A DNA stretch of 64,000 nt from an uncultured beta proteobacterium. Its GTDB lineage: Bacteria; Pseudomonadota; Gammaproteobacteria; Burkholderiales; SG8-41. Numbering within the stretch: the stretch's first letter is position 1; the number at the start of each line of letters is the position of its first letter. The notes beneath the pieces are model-generated. The model was given only the letters and a program-made list of their open reading frames with translations. It did not search any database and was not told the origin of the DNA. The DNA lies in the NCBI GenBank assembly GCA_903893565.1, contig CAITMU010000037.1:60101-124100 (forward strand), written 5' to 3'. Of this stretch, positions 17,641-26,137 are shown one piece after another. Position numbers and translations under genes: made by a program.

Positions 17641-18423
17641 ATGCCCTGGATTCAAGCCAACGGAGCGAGCCTTCGTTATACCCTCAGTGGATCTGGTCAA
17701 AACACCCTGGTGCTGGTCCACGAAGCTGGGGGTTGCCTAGACAGTTACGATGAGGCTTTGCCCTATCTTGAAAAACACTTTCAAGTCTTACGTTACGATC
17801 AACGCGGCTTTGGTTTTTCAGAAAAAGTTCGGGCCTTAGATTTTGAAGAGGTGGTTGCCGATCTAGCAGGCCTTTTGGATGCCCTAAATATACACCAACC
17901 AGCCTATTTTGCCGGTTGTGCCATGGGAGCCGATTTTGCGGTCGGTCTTGCCACACGTCACCCACAACGGGTTAAAAAATTAGTCATTGCGAGTCCCAGC
18001 TTTGGACCCAATGCAGCGCGAGGACCTCAAAGCCTAGAAAGAGCCGTCCTAGTAGAGCGAGAAGGTATTCGTTCGGCTATGAATGACAGTCACACTCGCT
18101 CTTATCCAGAGGTTTTACGCTCAAAAAATCAAGACCGTTTTAATCGTTATCAAGCCCGCTGGGTATGCAATACACCGGCCTCTTTTAGCGCACTGGCTCG
18201 TATGATGCATGGAATTGACATGACCCCTGAATACGAAAAAATTAAAAGCCCGACTTTAGTCTTAGGTGCTCAGTATGACGTACAACGCCCGCCCGAGATT
18301 GCAGAAAAAGTCGCTCACTCAATACCTGGGGCGATCTATCAATTGACTGAAACTGGTCATTTTATGAATGTTCAAACACCGGATTTATTCGCAAAGACGT
18401 TAATCGATTTTTTTAAAGATTAG
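17641..18423 (+). CDS. Alpha/beta-hydrolase-fold protein lacking the nucleophile serine
   Basis: 260 residues, closest in pattern to 3-oxoadipate enol-lactonase-type hydrolases. Seen: the oxyanion segment LVHEAGGCLDSYD (27-37), RYDQRGFGFSEK (51-62), Asp213 in GAQYDVQ and His240 in ETGHFMN. At the nucleophile elbow GxSxG the sequence is GCAMG (92-96), so Ala94 replaces the catalytic Ser, with Cys93 next to it. The rest of the triad and the fold are intact and there is no frame damage. Activity cannot be assumed; it may be a cofactor-free lyase-like or non-enzymatic member. AAAAGGA precedes the ATG. Confidence 0.85.
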   Translation: MPWIQANGASLRYTLSGSGQNTLVLVHEAGGCLDSYDEALPYLEKHFQVLRYDQRGFGFSEKVRALDFEEVVADLAGLLDALNIHQPAYFAGCAMGADFAVGLATRHPQRVKKLVIASPSFGPNAARGPQSLERAVLVEREGIRSAMNDSHTRSYPEVLRSKNQDRFNRYQARWVCNTPASFSALARMMHGIDMTPEYEKIKSPTLVLGAQYDVQRPPEIAEKVAHSIPGAIYQLTETGHFMNVQTPDLFAKTLIDFFKD

Positions 18424-19359
18424 AAAAAAAAGCGACTGGATCATTTATCAGGACAAAGTGTGGGCCCTATTGCCTTTAATAGGGGAACTCGATACTACAC
18501 TTTGATTCGCCCCTTTGATAGATCGTCAGTGACGATGCTCAATGATCGAGCCCAACCAATGACACTGGGCAGTGAAGTCTTGCCTGGGGCAATGAAGGGA
18601 AATTAACACTATCCCAATTTCTGTTGGATTGTTTTGCTAACGAAAAAAATGTCATCGTGGTTTGTAAACATTCAAACTCACGGTCGAAATCAAACTAGGG
18701 TTGTAAAATCAAATCAAGAAATTAGTTTTTTTCCTTTTTCCTTCCTCTAAGGATAAAAAGCCACATTACACAAAAAAGAGGTCTTCCTTAACTCAAAAAA
18801 AGCGCTATAGCCATCGTCTCGATCCCGATCAACCAAATCAGCTAAATCAGCTAAATCAGCTAAACCATTCATCGCACATACTTTTGGCGAAGCCATCAAA
18901 AAATCCAACGAACCTAGGCTGCTACTCGCTTTACGTTGGGCGCTTAGCATCTGCCTACAAACAACGGCACATGAAAAAACTCTTCCCCTAAAGAACCCTA
19001 TCAATGCATCAGGATTCCCATGAGTCTTTTAGGCCATTTCCTTGAACTCTTCCATTTCCTCATCGGATTCATCCATTTCCCAAACTAAACTCATCAGTTT
19101 TGATTGCCACTCCAAAGGAAACACATCTTCGTAGCCATACACATCATCTAATAACATGGACATTTTTTTGCTCCAATTGAGATTTTTTTGACATCTAACC
19201 AACCCAATTAAAAACAAAGCAAACAATGTGCCAAATATGTGGTAAGGGAGAAAAAACATCCAAACTGATGCATTAGGGGGAAAATCACTCTCATGCGACG
19301 AAAATACCACCCTATTAGAGCGCGATGATCGTGTCACCCGCGCCCCTTGATCTATCAAG
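18424..19359. other. 936-nt gap at the start of an accessory region
   Basis: No recognised gene. A frame without a start runs on from the hydrolase stop to about 18606. Minus-strand frames at 19004-18747 and 19358-19029 lack ribosome sites and known motifs; the second begins inside the tRNA-like fragment. Probably decayed or non-coding DNA. Confidence 0.4.
18832..18876. repeat. 9-bp tandem repeat
   Basis: Three exact units GCTAAATCA (18841-18867) flanked by one degenerate unit on each side. Likely slippage; not CRISPR-like, as there are no spacers. Confidence 0.8.
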
Positions 19360-19393
19360 CAGTCCTTTGCTCTACCGACTGAGCTACTTGGCC
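19360..19393 (-). pseudogene. 5' half of a tRNA gene, tRNA-Phe-like
   Basis: On the minus strand, from 19393, the sequence reads GGCCAAG TA GCTC AGTCGGTA GAGC A AAGGA CTG, i.e. acceptor 5' strand, D arm and 5' anticodon stem. It matches the typical betaproteobacterial tRNA-Phe 5' half. After the anticodon-loop start the similarity stops, with no T arm or acceptor 3' strand. It looks like a truncated tRNA left by integration or deletion. Confidence 0.65.
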
Positions 19394-19629
19394 TTATCGT
19401 GACTGCCCGCGAACGCGGCTAGGGCGACAAAAGGGCCCTATTAAAACCTCTCGGCAGACGAGAGTCAATAAAATCGCGGCAAAAGCGTGAACCTGTCTTA
19501 CATCACCTGCATTGAGCGGTATTTTCTGCCCTACTTTGCAGAGCCGTATCAAGCATTCGGTGTTTCGCTTCAGCACTGATTATCAACCACCCAGCTTGCA
19601 CGGGTCATTTCGGCGGTTGATGCGCGAAG

Positions 19630-19822
19630 CGGTTTAATAAAAAGTATCGGTGGGCAGAACAGGACGCTTTATTCACAGCGTCACACCTACGCTACGCAGG
19701 AGTTAGTCGATGGAACGGACTTTCACAGATTGGCGCGGCATATGGGCTCTTCGGTCGGCATGTTGGAACGGCATTACAGCGAACTGGTGCCGTCGTTGAA
19801 AGCGGCGCAGTGGGCGGTGTAG
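19630..19822 (+). pseudogene. Phage/island tyrosine recombinase, C-terminal remnant
   Basis: From 19679 the frame reads RHTYATQELVDGTDFHRLA, then RHMGSSVGMLERHYSELVP, ending at the TAG at 19820. This is the C-terminal catalytic box of phage-type integrases: Arg-His of box II, a His in the HMG segment and the nucleophile Tyr in ERHY. GQNRTLYS just upstream is also typical. Upstream pieces (FRRLMREA near 19610) are in another frame and no N-terminal half is present, so the gene is dead. It marks a former mobile element next to the tRNA fragment. Confidence 0.8.
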
Positions 19823-19948
19823 GGCTGATACGGAATCCTGCCTAGGCAGCCCGTACTCGGCACTGGAATGAAATCACCGCCGAACCGGCTAAACGTTGAG
19901 GTCGAATGCGCGATCGTTGCGGGTCATCATTGTGAATTGCGCTATACA

Positions 19949-19969
19949 AGCGTCCAGCAACGGGACGGT
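19949..19969 (+). repeat. 21-bp direct repeat, left copy
   Basis: GCGTCCAGCAACGGGACGGT preceded by A, identical to 25888-25908. Each copy contains a CGTCC/GGACG inverted repeat. The two copies bracket the 20330-25694 genes. Confidence 0.85.
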
Positions 19970-20124
19970 CATCGTTAGACCTTAGCGTCTGATAGCTCAA
20001 CATAGTACCATTCCCATGGAAACAATATTTCCAGCGTTCCGATTGGACAACAACCAAAATTATTTAGCCTACGTGAAATTTAGAGGATCCGTAATTTGCG
20101 TGCGTTAACCGAAACATTACTAAT

Positions 20125-20157
20125 AAAAAGCCCGCAGTAGTTTAGGCGGGCATTTTT
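20125..20157. terminator. Terminator downstream of the exported-protein operon
   Basis: GCCCGC (20130-20135) pairs with GCGGGC (20146-20151), with A run to the left and T run to the right. It can end minus-strand transcripts from 20330 and plus-strand ones from the integrase side. Confidence 0.75.
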
Positions 20158-20329
20158 ACTTGTCGATTCGAAACCACATGTCAGCACATAAGGGTTAGCG
20201 CACCTAACTGGCGCGCCGGTAAAACGACCTCTGCGAATTACTGCGGCGCGCCTTTAAAAGCCGCAATTAGTAGAGAAAATTTGTCAACGCTTACTAAATC
20301 GTGAACAAAATCCGAATCCATTTTCTAAA

Positions 20330-21013
20330 CTATTTCCCCCAATCATCAACTTCTTGTGTTTTTGTATTTGCATCAACCTTGGAGACTGTAAGGTTTGCAC
20401 CTTGCAATACCTTAATAAACCCAGGAATTACATCCACAGATGTTGATGCGGCGCTAGCCAAGATTCGCAATGCGTCTTTTACTGGCAACACTTTACCGAT
20501 ACTCATTGGATTTGCTGCAACACTTTGAACGAGAGATTGACCAGACTTCGCAAGCGTCATGGCTTTCAGTCCTGCAACCAAGAAGTTGGAAACAGAGATA
20601 ACAATGCGTTGTTGCTTTTCTTTGGTTAGGCTTTTGGTTTTATCTTGAGCATCCGCAGATTTAGCCAACTCAGCCAATTTAGCGCCATCTGTTTTCTGAG
20701 CTTCCGCAACTTTAGCAGCTCGCTCCTTAGGATCAGTAGAGGCATTAAATGCTTTTACCTCTGCAGCGATTTTTGCAGCCTCTTCGTCGCTTTCATAAGC
20801 AGCGGTGATAGTCTTTAGTGAAACATAGATCAGCCCATTAATGTCGTTACTTTGTTGAACAAAACCTCTAACCTGCGAATCAATATCGCCACCCGAATCC
20901 GCACCACCTTTCGCCGCCCCCAACAACCCACCGAGACCACCAAACTGAGCCATTGCGGAAATGGTTGCAAAGGCTAACAAACTAGCCAAAAGAGTAGATA
21001 CAATTTTCTTCAT
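20330..21013 (-). CDS. Exported protein of unknown function, last gene of four-gene operon
   Basis: 227 residues. The signal peptide ends near SAMAQ (about residue 22). A Gly-rich start (FGGLGGLLGAAKGG) is followed by a long helical, Ala- and Lys-rich part (about 45-225) with ATAYESDEEA-like acidic stretches. No cysteines and no lipobox. GGGAG lies 6 nt before the ATG, and the gene starts 14 nt after the stop of the 705-residue gene. I do not recognise the family. Its context is an operon in which all four products have export signals, so a periplasmic or surface complex is plausible. Confidence 0.75.
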   Translation of the reverse strand: MKKIVSTLLASLLAFATISAMAQFGGLGGLLGAAKGGADSGGDIDSQVRGFVQQSNDINGLIYVSLKTITAAYESDEEAAKIAAEVKAFNASTDPKERAAKVAEAQKTDGAKLAELAKSADAQDKTKSLTKEKQQRIVISVSNFLVAGLKAMTLAKSGQSLVQSVAANPMSIGKVLPVKDALRILASAASTSVDVIPGFIKVLQGANLTVSKVDANTKTQEVDDWGK

Positions 21014-21027
21014 TTAAAACTCCCTAT

Positions 21028-23145
21028 TTATTTGGTATTAAAACGTTTTGTCAACTCGTTCATTAGGTCGTTAGCGCTCTTCATCGCGCGAAAACCAATT
21101 AGATTATCTCCTTGGCTTTCTACAACTCCAGTGACTGTAGTCTGTTCACCGATAGATGCATCCTTTATGTCCACCCCAGCTTTTTGAGTAGTTATCCTTA
21201 ATGCTGTAAGGAACTTCATATTACAGCCGTTAGCACCGCAGGTAGATTCATTCTTCTTGACCATATAACCAGATCTGAAACAAAATTCAGTTGGACTAAA
21301 TGCAGGCATCCTAAATTTATAGAAACCATTTTTTAACAAACGATTTGCGTCTGAATAAAAGTCTTTATCAGAAATATTGACAATATAGTTGCTTGATCGA
21401 TATGCGACGTGATTAATTATTGGAATCAAATGGTTTGCAGGCAGACTATCTTTACCTATAAACGTAGAGCCGCACGCTGAAATTTCTGGTGTATTGCCAC
21501 GGGGCATAAACAAAAGAGACAAAACATCACCGGATGTAATATCAGGATAATCAGGCGCTATTGAGTAAGTAAATGTTGTTGCCCCCCCTACGCTAACAGG
21601 TAAACCCTCACTTTGGTCCAGGGCTAACCGCATCAACACAGGCTTATCGCCTACTTTGAATCCCATCGGCTTCAACACTTCGTAAACGGCGTTTTGACCA
21701 TTTGGAATTTCTAACCCGTTAACTGTAAATTTCCCTCCCTTAACTTCACTAATCTTGAACTGCTTAGGCTCTAATTTGACCGACTTCAAGAAGTTTTTCA
21801 TCAAATCAACTAACGCATTTTTGAGCGAGATTTCTTGCGTATTTACCAAACTCAGACCCTGTTGACCCACGCGCTCTAGAACGTATGTATCTTTTCCATA
21901 TTCAGAAAAAATTACATTACCGTCAAGGTCAACAACTTGCGCTGTCAATGCAGTCATGAAACTTTGCTCTGTTTTAACCCCTCCTTTTCCAGAATTGGTA
22001 AAAACAGGTGATTGACCCATTTCGAATTTTAAAAAGAAATTTGGATGATCAATGCGACTATCAAAAACAGTTTTCGCGCTTTGGAACTTATCCCACGGCA
22101 AACAATTGGCTTGCGCCTGAACCGAGTTCATGTTGTCCGTGAAGTTAACATCCACTGGTGCTAACTGAAATGGCGCCTGGAAACCTATATCTTTCGCAAA
22201 TAAGTCTGCGACAGCAGGTGACCAAAGTTGGTCTTTTTGGTCGCTGGATACCGGTAATAATTTCGGCTTTCGCGAGTCATCTGCTGGGGCCTCAAATACA
22301 AACACATACTCTTCGCCTTTGCTCGGCTTTCCCATGAGCGGCTTAAGAATCGAATAACTGGATTCAACACTCAATACTTTAACAATAATTGGGCTAGCAT
22401 CTTTACTGTTCAAGCGGGTAGCCTCCAACTCGTCGCCAGATTTAAAACCAACCTCATAGCCTTTATCGACCACAAGTAAATCTCCAGACTTCTCAACTAT
22501 TTTAACGAGAGTGTCTTTAGGATTAAAGCTTTGCTTGACCTGAGTTACCAAGTCATTCATTTGATTGATCGTATTAGTCGTCAAAGACTTAGTCATGAAA
22601 TCATTCGTTGACTTCAATCCCAATTCTTTTTTGGCAATGACAAAAGGGGTATACTGCGTACTGCTAATTGTATAAACAATTTTTGCACGCTCTGGCTTGA
22701 TAAGTTGAACGTTCATGGTGATAGGGACCAAAATTTCTATGTTATCCCCGCGATCCACTTCGTAGTATGAGGCCCGTGTTAAACCGACAACTGCGGCATA
22801 AGTACGGTTAACTGGAGCCGCAAAGCCATCCCCACAACTGACACCATCTGTAGCATACAGATATTTCCCTTTGATCAACTCTCTCACTTGCGTTGCATGT
22901 ACGATTGAGTTTGGGTAAGCATTAGCTAAATTTTCAGTAAATGCGGAAATTATTTGTTTTTGGGAGGCTGGCGTGAAAACAGCAACGGCTCTAGGATCAA
23001 CTAATGGTCTGGTTGCTGTGTCCCTGTTAGTGACATTAAAACCTTCAATTTCTCGAACGGGAAAGACGTAGAAATCTAAGGCCATTGCTTGAGCTGTTAC
23101 AAACAGTCCAAACAGCATGACTTTCATGAGCACAGACTTTTTCAT
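21028..23145 (-). CDS. Large exported protein, possible CsgG/FlgT-like beta domains
   Basis: 705 residues with a signal peptide (about 1-22, ending AQAMA). The N-terminal third (about 25-200) has a CsgG/TolB-like look: ATQVRELIKGKY and a stretch of strands around VVGLTRASYYEVDRGDN. Residues about 215-280 (VDKGYEVGFKSGDELEATR) and about 465-535 resemble the small beta domain of FlgT, in which a short strand is followed by a GD turn. Cys pairs in the last third suggest disulfides. AGGA lies 8 nt before the ATG, which directly abuts the TAA of the upstream gene. The family assignment is inference from pattern. Confidence 0.7.
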   Translation of the reverse strand: MKKSVLMKVMLFGLFVTAQAMALDFYVFPVREIEGFNVTNRDTATRPLVDPRAVAVFTPASQKQIISAFTENLANAYPNSIVHATQVRELIKGKYLYATDGVSCGDGFAAPVNRTYAAVVGLTRASYYEVDRGDNIEILVPITMNVQLIKPERAKIVYTISSTQYTPFVIAKKELGLKSTNDFMTKSLTTNTINQMNDLVTQVKQSFNPKDTLVKIVEKSGDLLVVDKGYEVGFKSGDELEATRLNSKDASPIIVKVLSVESSYSILKPLMGKPSKGEEYVFVFEAPADDSRKPKLLPVSSDQKDQLWSPAVADLFAKDIGFQAPFQLAPVDVNFTDNMNSVQAQANCLPWDKFQSAKTVFDSRIDHPNFFLKFEMGQSPVFTNSGKGGVKTEQSFMTALTAQVVDLDGNVIFSEYGKDTYVLERVGQQGLSLVNTQEISLKNALVDLMKNFLKSVKLEPKQFKISEVKGGKFTVNGLEIPNGQNAVYEVLKPMGFKVGDKPVLMRLALDQSEGLPVSVGGATTFTYSIAPDYPDITSGDVLSLLFMPRGNTPEISACGSTFIGKDSLPANHLIPIINHVAYRSSNYIVNISDKDFYSDANRLLKNGFYKFRMPAFSPTEFCFRSGYMVKKNESTCGANGCNMKFLTALRITTQKAGVDIKDASIGEQTTVTGVVESQGDNLIGFRAMKSANDLMNELTKRFNTK

Positions 23146-24798
23146 TTAGAAGTCCTTAGGGCATGTGCCTTCGAGGCAAATCACCATCCTATTGCCTTGA
23201 GCAATCATTTTGAAATTCTTCATGCTGTCTTGATTTTCTTCAGCCATGTCCTCCACAAATTCTTCCAATTTACTCCGAAAGCCTGTTTTGGCTTGAACAA
23301 TAAATGAGCGGCTAGTATCCGTCACGTTGTCCTCTTCGTATTTCTCTACCATTGCTTCTAACTTCTTCGTGAACGATCGACGAACGCTCGGCGTAACACG
23401 CTTGGTGCTATACAGCAGGACATAAAAACTTTGCCCTTGCGTTGCCGCAAGTTGAAGTTCTTTGGCCGCGGTATTGCCCACTGTTGATGCCAACTCTGTC
23501 GCTAGGGCATTTGCTAAATTTGCACGACAATTTTGATCAGAAGTGCCTTGCGCACGTTTGCCCAACACAGCAGAGATGAGCCCGTCCCCTGAATCAACAT
23601 TAAATGATGTGAGTTTCAGGAAGCCGCTGCATGTGGTATCACCGCTGGCCGTCCTACCCTCGGCACTCATTACAGCGGAGCCATAAACAATATATTTGGC
23701 ACTGTAGGGTTGCTTGCTAGCTTTTTCCGTCAGCTCTTCAAATTTCCGCTGTTTTTCTATATCTAAAATTAGTAGTTTAGCGCCCGCTGTATTGCGACGA
23801 AAATCACGTTCAGGCGTGTAAACCAAGCCATAGGGCTTGATAACTTGTTCCAACTTTTGCGAGATCATTGCGTCGGCATCATCTGCTGGTTTCGCATTGT
23901 TGGTATCGGGGAACTTCTGTTTAAAGTCGTAGTTCACAATGTCTTTTTCGCTTGAAGCGGATGCCGATGCTGATGCGTTACTTTCTGCAGATTGTTTGTT
24001 TGCAGCGCCTTGAAATCTAGATTCAGAGGAAGCTGCGACCGCTGACTTTCGGGAAGCATCCAAACTCGCATCTCTGGATGATGCAACGCTGGAGTCGCGA
24101 GATGCAGCACCTGCACCGCCGTAACCATTAGCAACAGCAACTGATGAACGCTCTCGCTCAGCAACTGACGCACGATCACGTGCTGAAACACTAGCGCTGT
24201 TGCTTGCTGCCATTGCGCTTTTATCTTTTGAAGAAATTGCTACCGATTCTCTTGAGGAGGCAGCACTAGCGGAGGAGGCACTTGAGGCAGATGTTTTACT
24301 CTTATCATGTGAATAACTTATCTCTGTAGATAACGGCGCTCCAGGTTCGATATTTGTTGCAATACCATAGTATTCATCGATCAAAAACAAGATTTTTGCT
24401 GCTGAAGTGGCGGTCGATGAAACCAACCCTTTGATTGAGCGCGCCAAACCGAAAAGTTCATCGCTCTCGACAGACAGATTCGTCTTTGCGGTCAGAACAT
24501 CGCCTTCCGTCAAGAACGTCGTCTTTAGATTATCAGCCAACTGTTTTGATAAATCGCTCAAAGCAGTTTGTGTTGCTGGGGATGTCGTATCAATATTCAT
24601 GCGCAACTTGAGCGCGGATAACACAGCATCTCGCTCTGCAGACTCTCGCGCCAATCGACGTGCCTTAACCAAATCACCAGAGGATTTGATACTGATCTCT
24701 GTTTTACCAATCGCATTGATAGCTTCTGCAAAAACTGGCATCCAGCCATACGTGCTAGCAACTACGGCTAAGGCGAGCAGGCTTTTTTTAAAGGACAT
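23146..24798 (-). CDS. Exported LPP20/FlgT-like protein with a Ser/Ala/Arg low-complexity insert
   Basis: 550 residues. The signal peptide ends near PVFA (about 25). Residues 27-130 contain KARRLARESAERDAVLSAL, the pattern of LPP20/FlgT N-terminal domains. Residues about 165-275 are low complexity, with repeated SSRDxS/ASxR units rich in Ser, Ala, Arg and Asp. The C-terminal domain (about 290-550) includes YIVYGSAVMSAEGRT and ends VICLEGTCPKDF with paired cysteines. The insert reads through cleanly in frame. It lies between the TPR lipoprotein and the 705-residue gene, with no gap to the latter. Confidence 0.72.
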   Translation of the reverse strand: MSFKKSLLALAVVASTYGWMPVFAEAINAIGKTEISIKSSGDLVKARRLARESAERDAVLSALKLRMNIDTTSPATQTALSDLSKQLADNLKTTFLTEGDVLTAKTNLSVESDELFGLARSIKGLVSSTATSAAKILFLIDEYYGIATNIEPGAPLSTEISYSHDKSKTSASSASSASAASSRESVAISSKDKSAMAASNSASVSARDRASVAERERSSVAVANGYGGAGAASRDSSVASSRDASLDASRKSAVAASSESRFQGAANKQSAESNASASASASSEKDIVNYDFKQKFPDTNNAKPADDADAMISQKLEQVIKPYGLVYTPERDFRRNTAGAKLLILDIEKQRKFEELTEKASKQPYSAKYIVYGSAVMSAEGRTASGDTTCSGFLKLTSFNVDSGDGLISAVLGKRAQGTSDQNCRANLANALATELASTVGNTAAKELQLAATQGQSFYVLLYSTKRVTPSVRRSFTKKLEAMVEKYEEDNVTDTSRSFIVQAKTGFRSKLEEFVEDMAEENQDSMKNFKMIAQGNRMVICLEGTCPKDF

Positions 24799-24826
24799 AG
24801 ACGTCTCTCTCGAAGTATTGAAATAC

Positions 24827-25273
24827 TTATTTGGGTATGATTACAACGGCATCGCCAGCTTTTACGACAATGCCATTTGTTGTCTCTGTTACAGAAGCAC
24901 CATCTACTGCCACACTTTCTGTAGAGCTTGCGGCAGTTGCAGCGGATGGATTTGAGCTTACGGATGATTTGGCCGTGCGCTGCATGTGACGTACTGCTCC
25001 CGCTGCATCCCCGGACTCGATATATGCACTTGTAATTGCAATGGTTACCAGATTCTCTGGGTCCTGGTTTTTATTTAAATACTGCTCACCAATTGCGATA
25101 GCTTCTTGATATTTTTGCAACCTGACCATCGCGTCCATTCTTCGCGACATCTCGGCAGGGTTTGGCGTATTGAGCACATCTGAAATCTGCTGCTGAATTC
25201 GGTCACAGCCTGTCAATGATATCAAGGCGAGAAAAATCAGTTTTGAAATGACGTGAATTTTACGAATTTTCAT
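24827..25273 (-). CDS. TPR-like lipoprotein, first gene of four-gene operon
   Basis: 148 residues. The lipobox LTGC puts the acylated cysteine at 23; the next residue is Asp, which in enterobacteria signals retention in the inner membrane. Residues about 45-95 look like one or two TPR helices (MVRLQKYQEAIAIGEQYL). A Ser/Ala-rich linker (100-122) leads to a short hydrophobic tail, GIVVKAGDAVVIIP. AGGTG precedes the ATG. It is the promoter-proximal gene; the divergent lipoprotein at 25416 shares the intergenic region. Confidence 0.75.
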   Translation of the reverse strand: MKIRKIHVISKLIFLALISLTGCDRIQQQISDVLNTPNPAEMSRRMDAMVRLQKYQEAIAIGEQYLNKNQDPENLVTIAITSAYIESGDAAGAVRHMQRTAKSSVSSNPSAATAASSTESVAVDGASVTETTNGIVVKAGDAVVIIPK

Positions 25274-25329
25274 ATGCTCACCTGAAGTTTAGATACGCAC
25301 GGACATCGCTTAATGCTATTTCATATTTT

Positions 25330-25365
25330 TATGACATTTGATTATTATATTATGACATTTGATTA
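25330..25365. promoter_or_regulatory. Two 15-bp direct repeats in a divergent promoter region
   Basis: TATGACATTTGATTA occurs exactly at 25330-25344 and 25351-25365, a spacing of 21 bp or two helical turns. It lies between the operon starting at 25273 (-) and the lipoprotein at 25416 (+). The arrangement fits tandem binding of a regulator; the regulator is unknown. Confidence 0.6.
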
Positions 25366-25415
25366 ATGTAAAATGAATTAATTAAAAAATATGTTTTTTC
25401 GTTTAGGATACAAAA

Positions 25416-25694
25416 ATGAAATCGGTTATATTTAACCTATTCACAGCAAGCTTAGTCGCCACCCTTGTGTTGGCAGGATGCGTTTATCCTGAGCAAATCA
25501 CTGCAGAGGATGGCCAAACGGCAGTTTCGGTAAATTGCTCTGGTTTAGTAAGCAATTGGCAGAGCTGTTACGAGAAAATCGGGGAGTTTTGTGGTGGCTA
25601 CGGCTACACGGTACTTCGCTCTAGTCTTGACGGAAACATCATTCGGGGTAAGGAGAGTTCAGAACGCAAGATCCTTGCGCGTTGTAATCGGTAA
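25416..25694 (+). CDS. Small cysteine-rich lipoprotein
   Basis: 92 residues with lipobox LAGC (Cys22). The mature part has the pattern NCSGLVSNWQSCYEKIGEFC, then GGYGYTVL, common in small outer-membrane lipoproteins of proteobacteria of unknown role; four cysteines in it could form two disulfides. AGGA lies before the ATG. It diverges from the exported-protein operon and lies inside the 21-bp repeats, so it may belong to the same acquired unit. A weak hairpin plus T8 at 25703-25742 may end it. Confidence 0.78.
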   Translation: MKSVIFNLFTASLVATLVLAGCVYPEQITAEDGQTAVSVNCSGLVSNWQSCYEKIGEFCGGYGYTVLRSSLDGNIIRGKESSERKILARCNR

Positions 25695-25887
25695 CGCACC
25701 AGATCGGTTTGGGCAAAGGTCGCTCCGATTAAGTTTTTTTTAATATAGCTCGAAGGACTAATATTTATGAAAGTAACGGGTTACCGCTCGCCCTGAACCT
25801 ATCGAAAGGTTTGATCTAGGCTTCTAAATAAAGTTAGCTCTTTTCCCGTCAAGCGAACTTCACTAAAGGTGTTTTTGACTTTGCAGT

Positions 25888-25908
25888 AGCGTCCAGCAAC
25901 GGGACGGT
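25888..25908 (+). repeat. 21-bp direct repeat, right copy
   Basis: Identical over 21 bp to 19949-19969 and in the same orientation; flanking bases differ. See the left copy. Confidence 0.85.
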
Positions 25909-25923
25909 GGTTAATGCGGTCCT

Positions 25924-26118
25924 CTAACCGCCACCGGTCGCTTTGGTCAAGAATGACGGCCACAACGCAGCAATACTTTGCTGCGACTTGGCCATCTTCT
26001 GCCGTGCTTTCTCAGCCTTGACCGCGGTTTGAGCCCGCTTGGAAATCGCCTGAAGGCTGTCCACCCGCTGCTGTTCGGGTGCTTTTGGTTTGATGGGTTG
26101 GATTTCGTATATTTGCAT
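25924..26118 (-). CDS. Small charged protein, 64 residues
   Basis: From an internal ATG at 26118 the frame reads MQIYEIQPIKPKAPEQQRV, then a Lys/Ala/Gln-rich helix (KRAQTAVKAEKARQKMAKSQ). This looks like small coiled-coil proteins of betaproteobacterial genomes and mobile elements, for which no function is known to me. The frame is open upstream to 26220, where it overlaps the methyltransferase, but that part looks like chance. The ribosome site is poor. It begins 16 nt after the right 21-bp repeat. Confidence 0.45.
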   Translation of the reverse strand: MQIYEIQPIKPKAPEQQRVDSLQAISKRAQTAVKAEKARQKMAKSQQSIAALWPSFLTKATGGG

Positions 26119-26137
26119 ACGAATATTTAGCCCCGCC

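Noticed and set aside
18841..18876. Possible CRISPR
   Set aside because: Units of 9 bp follow each other without spacers; the same holds for the 11-bp units at 42143-42175.
18747..19004. Minus-strand frame with an LADLADLADL repeat
   Set aside because: The repeat comes from the 9-bp tandem GCTAAATCA; no ribosome site and no other motif.
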